Positions 13,533 to 18,362 of a DNA stretch of 18,362 nt are shown one piece after another; positions within the stretch are counted from its first letter, which is position 1, and the number at the start of each line of letters is the position of its first letter. The notes below the pieces were generated by a model. It saw only the letters and a list, made by a program, of their open reading frames with translations, searched no databases and was not told the origin of the DNA. Both the position numbers and the translations under genes were made by a program. Origin of the DNA: Campylobacteraceae bacterium (GTDB lineage Bacteria; Campylobacterota; Campylobacteria; Campylobacterales; UBA6016); assembly GCA_022758985.1 (NCBI GenBank), contig JAEMQC010000108.1:1-18362 (forward strand), in the 5' to 3' direction.

Positions 13533-15170
13533 ATGACTAAGAATACAAAATTTATATTCGTAACTGGCGGCGTTTTGTCCTCTCTTGGCAAGGGAATCAC
13601 ATCTGCAAGCGTAGGTACTCTCCTAAAACAGTGCGGCCTAAGCGTTTCAATCCTCAAAATGGATCCGTATCTAAACGTGGATCCTGGCACTATGAGTCCA
13701 CTTGAACACGGCGAGGTATTCGTCACATTCGACGGCGGCGAGACCGACCTTGATATCGGTCATTACGAGAGATTTTTGGACGAGAGCATCTCCAAGAAAA
13801 ATAACTTTACAGCCGGTCAAATCTACAAAACTGTAATTGAAAGGGAGAGAAAAGGCGAATATCTAGGCAAAACAATTCAAGTAGTACCACATATCGTCGA
13901 TGAAATCAAAAAAAGAATAAAAGCCGTAGCAAAAAATAAAGACGTTTTAATAGTTGAAGTTGGCGGCACGATAGGTGACATCGAAGGACAGCCGTTTATG
14001 GAAGCCGTCAGACAACTAAAACACGAGCTTAAAAACGATGTAATGAACATACACGTAACGCCCATCATATACGTAAAAGCGGCGGGCGAACTCAAAACGA
14101 AACCTACTCAGCACTCCGTGCAGGAACTAAGAAGAATAGGGATTAACCCACAAATGCTTATGTGCAGAACGGAACAACCGCTGCCAAAAGAGCTAAAGAA
14201 AAAAATAGCGATGTTCTGCGACGTGGAGCAAGACTCCGTAATCGAAGTAATGGACTCGCACTCTATTTACCAAGTACCTCTAAACTTTCTAAAAGAGGGT
14301 GTATTAAAAGCCATTTCAAAACACCTTGACCTCGGCGAACTAGAGCCGGACATGAAAGAGTGGAAGAGACTAACAAAAAGAATAGTCGAGCCAAAACACG
14401 AAATCAGCATAGCCTTTGTTGGCAAATATCTCGGCCTTAAAGAGTCATACAAATCATTAACTGAGACGTTCGTACACTGCGGCGCATGGCTGGATACGAG
14501 GATAAAACTAAAGTGGGTGGATGCAGAGGCTCTAGAGAGCGGCGATACAAGCGAACTAGAAGGGTGCGACGGCATATTGATTCCAGGGGGATTTGGCTCA
14601 AGAGGCGTAGAGGGCAAAATAGCGGCAATCAAATATGCCAGAGAGAACAAAATACCTTTTCTTGGAATCTGCCTAGGCATGCAACTAAGCATTATCGAAT
14701 TTGCAAGAAACGTCCTTGGAATCAAAGAGGCAAACTCGGTAGAGTTTGACGCCGAAACGAAAGAGCCGCTTATATATCTAATAGACTCATTCCTTGACCA
14801 AGGGGGTAATAAGCAAATAAGAACGCATCAAACCCCTATGGGCGGCACGATGAGGCTCGGTGAATACGAATGCGATACGCTGGATGGCTCAAAACTGCAA
14901 AAAGCCTATGACGGCGAGAAGAGAATAGTAGAGCGGCATAGACACAGATACGAAGCAAACGGAAAATACAGAAAAGCCCTAGAGAAAGCCGGAATGATAG
15001 TGTGCGGCGAATCAAAAGGACTAATCGAAGCAGTCGAGCTAAAAAACCACCCTTGGTTTGTTGCGGTGCAGTTCCATCCTGAGTTTACGAGCCGCCTTCA
15101 AAATCCAAACAAAATCATCCTCGCTTTTGTAAAAGAAGCAAAAAAGCAGAGCGATGCGACTAAAAACTAA
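13533..15170 (+). CDS. pyrG: CTP synthase (glutamine-hydrolysing)
   Basis: CTP synthase makes CTP from UTP, ATP and glutamine, the last step of pyrimidine nucleotide synthesis. The 545-residue protein has the two usual domains. The N-terminal synthetase domain has TGGVLSSLGKG at 11-21, KMDPYLNVDPGTMSP at 42-56, the metal-binding region FDGGETDLDIGHYERF from 66, and VEVGGTIGDIE. The C-terminal class I glutamine amidotransferase domain has Cys380 in LGICLGMQ and His515-Pro-Glu517 in VQFHPEF. In the metal-binding region most PyrG proteins have DGAETDLD; here Ala is replaced by Gly. The length is normal. The ATG at 13533 is the natural start, although its ribosome-binding site is weak. The next gene begins inside its last codons. 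Confidence 0.97.
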   Translation: MTKNTKFIFVTGGVLSSLGKGITSASVGTLLKQCGLSVSILKMDPYLNVDPGTMSPLEHGEVFVTFDGGETDLDIGHYERFLDESISKKNNFTAGQIYKTVIERERKGEYLGKTIQVVPHIVDEIKKRIKAVAKNKDVLIVEVGGTIGDIEGQPFMEAVRQLKHELKNDVMNIHVTPIIYVKAAGELKTKPTQHSVQELRRIGINPQMLMCRTEQPLPKELKKKIAMFCDVEQDSVIEVMDSHSIYQVPLNFLKEGVLKAISKHLDLGELEPDMKEWKRLTKRIVEPKHEISIAFVGKYLGLKESYKSLTETFVHCGAWLDTRIKLKWVDAEALESGDTSELEGCDGILIPGGFGSRGVEGKIAAIKYARENKIPFLGICLGMQLSIIEFARNVLGIKEANSVEFDAETKEPLIYLIDSFLDQGGNKQIRTHQTPMGGTMRLGEYECDTLDGSKLQKAYDGEKRIVERHRHRYEANGKYRKALEKAGMIVCGESKGLIEAVELKNHPWFVAVQFHPEFTSRLQNPNKIILAFVKEAKKQSDATKN

Positions 15171-15840
15171 CCTCTTTTTGCTGCTTCTAGCAGGGTCCAT
15201 GCTGGCCGGCGATGGCGTAAGAGCCGAAAACGAGAGAGGCTTTTACTTTGTGCCGATGCCGCAAAAGACGATAGCCTTTGCAAAACAAAGAGAAAAAGAG
15301 TGCTCACAGATAGGCGACGGCTGGAGGGTTCCTAGCATAGAGGAGCTATTCGATGCTCCGGTAGACCTTAGGGAGAAAAGCGAAAAATCTCTTTACGCAA
15401 GCTCCACCAGACACCCTAAAAGCGACGGTGAAATCTACTACCACTCCTTTGAAAACAGGGATGTAAACCTACTTGGCGAAAACGAAAACCTCTATCTTGT
15501 CTGCTTCAAACCGAAAAATCAGGTTCAAAAACACGACATTACATGGGGCAAAAGCGAACAGTCCAGAATGGATTTTAAAGAGGCGAAGAGTTTTTGCGAA
15601 AGCAAAGGAATGAGACTACCAACATCGCAAGAGCTTTTTTTTATTGCGATGATGAAGGTTTTTAACGAAGCGGAGTATAACGCAAAATTTGGTTTTACGC
15701 AGCCAAAATACTACTGGAGCTTAGACGCTAACGACGACTTTTCGAATACGGCCATCGTAGTCGGTTTTCTGCGTGCAAGCGTGGCAAGCAGCGCAAAGGA
15801 TAACAAAAGCTTTGTTAGATGTGTAAAAGATGCAAAATAA
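15154..15840 (+). CDS. Exported protein with two Lcl/DUF1566-like repeats
   Basis: This 228-residue protein has a signal peptide (MRLKTNLFLLLLAGSMLAGD; no lipobox cysteine, possible cleavage near VRA|EN) and so is probably periplasmic. Two related halves follow. Each has a GWRVPSIEELF-type motif (56-66; GMRLPTSQELF at 152-162) with a preceding Cys (50; 148) and a closing Cys-containing strand (LVCF, Cys117; FVRCVKD, Cys223). This pattern is that of the Lcl C-terminal/DUF1566 fold, found in many secreted proteins of unclear function; the cysteines may pair within each half. The gene overlaps pyrG by 17 bases and recJ by 11 bases and has no clear ribosome-binding site of its own, so its translation is probably coupled to pyrG. 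Its role is unknown, and no link to nucleotide metabolism or DNA repair can be read from the sequence. Confidence 0.75.
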   Translation: MRLKTNLFLLLLAGSMLAGDGVRAENERGFYFVPMPQKTIAFAKQREKECSQIGDGWRVPSIEELFDAPVDLREKSEKSLYASSTRHPKSDGEIYYHSFENRDVNLLGENENLYLVCFKPKNQVQKHDITWGKSEQSRMDFKEAKSFCESKGMRLPTSQELFFIAMMKVFNEAEYNAKFGFTQPKYYWSLDANDDFSNTAIVVGFLRASVASSAKDNKSFVRCVKDAK

Positions 15841-17404
15841 GGTCCTTACAAAAAAAGATCTGGTAGAGATACTGGAGTCTAGATTTAAGGGCGACGTAGT
15901 AACCAGCCTCTCAAAGTTACCCCATCCTCACACGATGCCAAACTCAGAGGCAGCTGCAAAGCGTGTTAAATTAGCTATCGAAAACAAAGAAAAGATAACC
16001 ATAGTCGGAGACTACGACGTAGACGGCGTAACGAGCGCCGCCATACTAGAAGAGTTTTTGCAAAAAAACGGCGCCGAGGTAGAGACGATAATCCCTTCCA
16101 GATTTAGCGACGGATACGGTCTTGGAGTGCAGATATTGGAGCGCATAAGCTCAAGGCTTATAATTACCGTAGACAACGGAATAGCCGCATTTGAAGCAGC
16201 AAAAGAGTGCAAAAAAAGAGGTATAGAGCTAATCGTCATAGACCACCATACGATAGGCGAAACGCTACCCGAAGCGCTAGCCATAGTACATCCAAAGCTT
16301 GATAACGGTTTTGTTTTCGGCGATATATGCGCAGCGGCCGTAGTCTGGTATTTTATGGCGTCTTTAAAGCTGGAGCTAAACTCTGATGAAAACCTAAAAG
16401 AGTATCTGGATTTGGTAGCGATAGCCACGATAGCCGACGTAATGCCGCTAAAAGACATCAATAGGACACTCGTAAAAGCCGGGATAGAAGTGATAAAAAA
16501 CTCCAAACGCCCGGCAATCAGAGCCATTAAGATGAGGCTTGCCAAAGAGGAGTTTAGCTCTACCGATATAGCCTATAAGATAAGCCCTAGGCTAAATAGC
16601 GCTGGTAGACTAGTATTAGCCAAGGAGGCGTTCTCCTTCTTGCGAGCAAAAACGCTAGAAGAGGCCGCATCTCTTTTTGATAAGCTTGATGCGCTAAACG
16701 AAGAACGAAAAAAGATAGAGCTATCGGTAACAAACGAAGCAATGGAAATGGCAGATAGGGATGCCAAAGTCATAGTAGTAGCAAAAGAGGGCTGGCACGA
16801 AGGGGTTGTTGGTATCGTAGCCTCAAGACTGGCACATGCGCTTAATAAACCGGCAATCGTTTTTAATATCGAAAACGGCCACGCCAAGGGAAGCGCTAGG
16901 AGCGCTATGGATATAAACATATTCGAGCTAATCTCAAAAAACTCTCATTTGCTGTCAAATTTCGGAGGACACAAAATGGCCGCTGGCGTCTCACTAAGCG
17001 TAGACAACTTAGAAGAGTTCAAAAGAGCGATAAACGAATGCTGCCCGGATAGCAACCCGGATAGATCAGGCTGCCCGAAATATTGTCTAGGCGAAATAGA
17101 TTTTTGTGAAATAGACGAAGAGCTAGTTAGGATACTAGACGAGTTCGAGCCGTACGGCGAAGCGAACGAAAAGCCGATATTTATGGGGACCGCCAAAAAA
17201 GTAGTGCAGATGAAAACCATCGGGCAAGAGAGAGGATTTAAGCTGACGATAGAAGACGGCAGCAAAAAACTAAAAGCCGTATGTTTTCGCGCCAACTCAT
17301 TCCCAAAAGAGGGAGAGGATATAAATTTTAGGTTCTCAATCTACAAAAACGACTATTTAGGCGGCTCTTTAGAGCTTCTAATCGAGGAGGTTATAGCCTC
17401 TTAG
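15830..17404 (+). CDS. recJ: Single-stranded-DNA-specific 5'-3' exonuclease RecJ
   Basis: RecJ degrades single-stranded DNA 5' to 3' in recombination and in mismatch and base-excision repair. The 524-residue protein has the DHH-family motifs in order: GDYDVDGVTS at 60-69, TVDNG at 113-117, DHH at 138-140, ATIADVMPL near 199-207, PRLNSAGR at 253-260, then the DHHA1 part with GWHEGVVGIVASRL from 321, GSARS at 354-358 and GGHKMAAG at 379-386, and a C-terminal OB-like domain. It is shorter than E. coli RecJ (577). An unusual cysteine-rich stretch stands at 404-426. The ATG at 15830 lies within the preceding gene (11-base overlap). The last 27 bases overlap the end of the convergent papain-like gene. 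Confidence 0.95.
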   Translation: MQNKVLTKKDLVEILESRFKGDVVTSLSKLPHPHTMPNSEAAAKRVKLAIENKEKITIVGDYDVDGVTSAAILEEFLQKNGAEVETIIPSRFSDGYGLGVQILERISSRLIITVDNGIAAFEAAKECKKRGIELIVIDHHTIGETLPEALAIVHPKLDNGFVFGDICAAAVVWYFMASLKLELNSDENLKEYLDLVAIATIADVMPLKDINRTLVKAGIEVIKNSKRPAIRAIKMRLAKEEFSSTDIAYKISPRLNSAGRLVLAKEAFSFLRAKTLEEAASLFDKLDALNEERKKIELSVTNEAMEMADRDAKVIVVAKEGWHEGVVGIVASRLAHALNKPAIVFNIENGHAKGSARSAMDINIFELISKNSHLLSNFGGHKMAAGVSLSVDNLEEFKRAINECCPDSNPDRSGCPKYCLGEIDFCEIDEELVRILDEFEPYGEANEKPIFMGTAKKVVQMKTIGQERGFKLTIEDGSKKLKAVCFRANSFPKEGEDINFRFSIYKNDYLGGSLELLIEEVIAS

Positions 17405-17920
17405 TCTCTTTTCGCATTCGCATGCCAGCAGATGCAATTTTGCGGGCGATACGTTTTGTGGAGCATAGCGCATAAAAGGCTCGTAAGCCGCCAAAAACAC
17501 GTCATATCTGCTGTCTCTGTTTTGGGCTCTCATCATTTTTATAGCCGTTTGCATATCGTCAAGATTGCTTTTTGAGCAGAACCATCTTTTTTTAGCGCTA
17601 ATCCCCAATTTAAAAAACTGAGAGAATAATATCCCCTCCCAATCATATTTCGTACCGCACTTTCCTAGCTGATAAGAGTGAAGCGTCCTTGCTATTTCGA
17701 GCGGCAAAACGATTTGGCACTCCTCCCACTCCTCTTTTTTGGGCGTTATTTTGGCTAGTCTCATCACTCTTGTTTTCGGATCGTTGGAACAGTAGTATCC
17801 ATCCAAAGTCTCGATTTCAGAGTGTGAGAGCGGACTTTTCGTCCAAAACCGTATCATCTTATCCACCACGCTTCCTTCACCCTTGTAAAACACCATAGAG
17901 AGCTTAACGAGTCGCATCAT
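17378..17920 (-). CDS. Permuted papain-like (YiiX/NlpC-P60-like) cysteine hydrolase
   Basis: This 180-residue protein has the signature of permuted NlpC/P60 (papain-like) proteins. After FYKGEGSVVDKMIRFWTKS comes SHSEI with a likely catalytic His33, then an EEWEECQIVLPLE strand, KYDWEGIL at 91-98, and WFCSKS with a likely nucleophile Cys115, so the His precedes the Cys. There is no signal peptide or membrane helix. Proteins of this type act on peptide, amide or acyl bonds, but the substrate here is unknown. I start at the ATG at 17920; another ATG follows at 17917, and GAGGTGT upstream fits either. It overlaps the upstream metallophosphoesterase gene by 17 bases, so the two are likely cotranslated, and it overlaps the end of convergent recJ by 27 bases. 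Confidence 0.75.
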   Translation of the reverse strand: MMRLVKLSMVFYKGEGSVVDKMIRFWTKSPLSHSEIETLDGYYCSNDPKTRVMRLAKITPKKEEWEECQIVLPLEIARTLHSYQLGKCGTKYDWEGILFSQFFKLGISAKKRWFCSKSNLDDMQTAIKMMRAQNRDSRYDVFLAAYEPFMRYAPQNVSPAKLHLLACECEKRLRGYNLLD

Positions 17921-18362
17921 ACACCTCAAATCTACCGTCTAGATGTTCGACTATCGCCGTGCAAGACTCCACCCAGTCGCCGCAGTTTAGATACTCTACG
18001 CCGCCTATCATTTTTATCTCCGCCTCATGTATATGCCCGCATATTACGCCGTCGACTCCTTTTGAGTTTGCATATCCAGATAGCACCTGTTCGTAGTCGC
18101 ATATATAGCTGACTGCTTTTTTGACGTTTTTTTTCATATATTTTGAGATCGACCAGTGTCCAAGCCCCATTTTTCGACGCACGAAATTTAGTGGACGGTT
18201 TATCTTTAGCAAAAATAGATAGCTTTTGTCACCTATGAGCGCTAGCCATTTTTTGGTCATCGTAACAGTGTCAAACATATCGCCGTGAGTTATCAGATAC
18301 TCCTTCCCGCTTACGCTTTTATAAATAAACTCTCTATGTACGCTTAAGTGCTCACCCATCGT
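17904..18362 (-). CDS. LpxH-like metallophosphoesterase, 3' part (runs off the window)
   Basis: This is the C-terminal part (at least 152 residues) of a calcineurin-like metallophosphoesterase. The frame is still open at the right edge, so the ATG at 18359 is probably internal and the metal-binding motifs of the N-terminal half (the D-x-H and GNHD type) should lie outside. Visible are ITHGDMFD, WLALIGDKSYLFLLKIN, VRRKMGLGHWSISKYMK, DGVICGHIHEAEI with the GHIH metal ligands, and NCGDWVESCTAIVEHLDGRFEVYD. I recognise this set from proteins often annotated as UDP-2,3-diacylglucosamine diphosphatase-like, but it is not classical LpxH, and a lipid A role is an inference. It overlaps the downstream papain-like gene by 17 bases. 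Confidence 0.8.
   Translation of the reverse strand, partial: TMGEHLSVHREFIYKSVSGKEYLITHGDMFDTVTMTKKWLALIGDKSYLFLLKINRPLNFVRRKMGLGHWSISKYMKKNVKKAVSYICDYEQVLSGYANSKGVDGVICGHIHEAEIKMIGGVEYLNCGDWVESCTAIVEHLDGRFEVYDATR

Noticed and set aside
16012..16920. Minus-strand open frames opposite recJ
   Set aside because: They are Ser/Ala-rich shadows of the recJ reading frame with no independent support.

Overview
The window reads as chromosomal DNA from a member of the Campylobacterota (Epsilonproteobacteria), most likely a Campylobacter-like species of moderate GC. The protein sequences point this way: a 70-residue ribosomal protein S21, a quinol:cytochrome c oxidoreductase with a diheme cytochrome c subunit, and a MurD of only 397 residues. 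The promoter -10 regions are of the Campylobacter type, with a T-rich extension such as the TTTGATATAAT before acpP. From memory, the gene order also matches three blocks that lie apart in Campylobacter jejuni: murD-mraY/gpmI-fabG...acpP-fabF-accA, mnmG...petABC, and pyrG-recJ. A species call cannot be made from the window alone.

Layout, left to right. 1-102: non-coding DNA with decamer-like repeats beyond the 3' end of a tRNA. 103-178 (-): tRNA-Phe(GAA) with its own promoter. 219-2476 (-): mraY-murD, two consecutive peptidoglycan precursor steps. 2558-4791 (+): gpmI (glycolysis) and fabG (fatty-acid elongation). 4863-7348 (+): acpP-fabF-accA, the carrier protein, condensing enzyme and carboxyltransferase subunit of fatty-acid synthesis, with a hairpin between acpP and fabF. 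7356-10396 (-): the petA-petB-petC operon for a cytochrome bc1-type complex, followed by a small c'-like cytochrome and an intrinsic terminator. 10513-12381 (-): mnmG, a tRNA-modification enzyme. 12462-13079 (+): a four-helix membrane cytochrome b. 13083-13191: a hairpin-dense intergenic stretch. 13199-13411 (-): rpsU. 13533-17404 (+): pyrG, a two-domain Lcl/DUF1566-like exported protein and recJ, with overlapping genes. 17378-18362 (-): a permuted papain-like (YiiX/NlpC-like) protein and the 3' part of an LpxH-like metallophosphoesterase that runs off the right edge.

Most of the window is housekeeping: cell wall, fatty acids, respiration, translation and CTP synthesis. I found no CRISPR array, transposase, integrase, toxin-antitoxin pair or recognisable defence system. 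The less ordinary parts are the Lcl-like gene wedged between pyrG and recJ, the papain-like/metallophosphoesterase pair, the c'-like cytochrome appended to the pet operon, the palindrome in the petA leader, the hairpin-rich spacer before rpsU, and the repeats beside tRNA-Phe. None of these amounts to a demonstrated new system.
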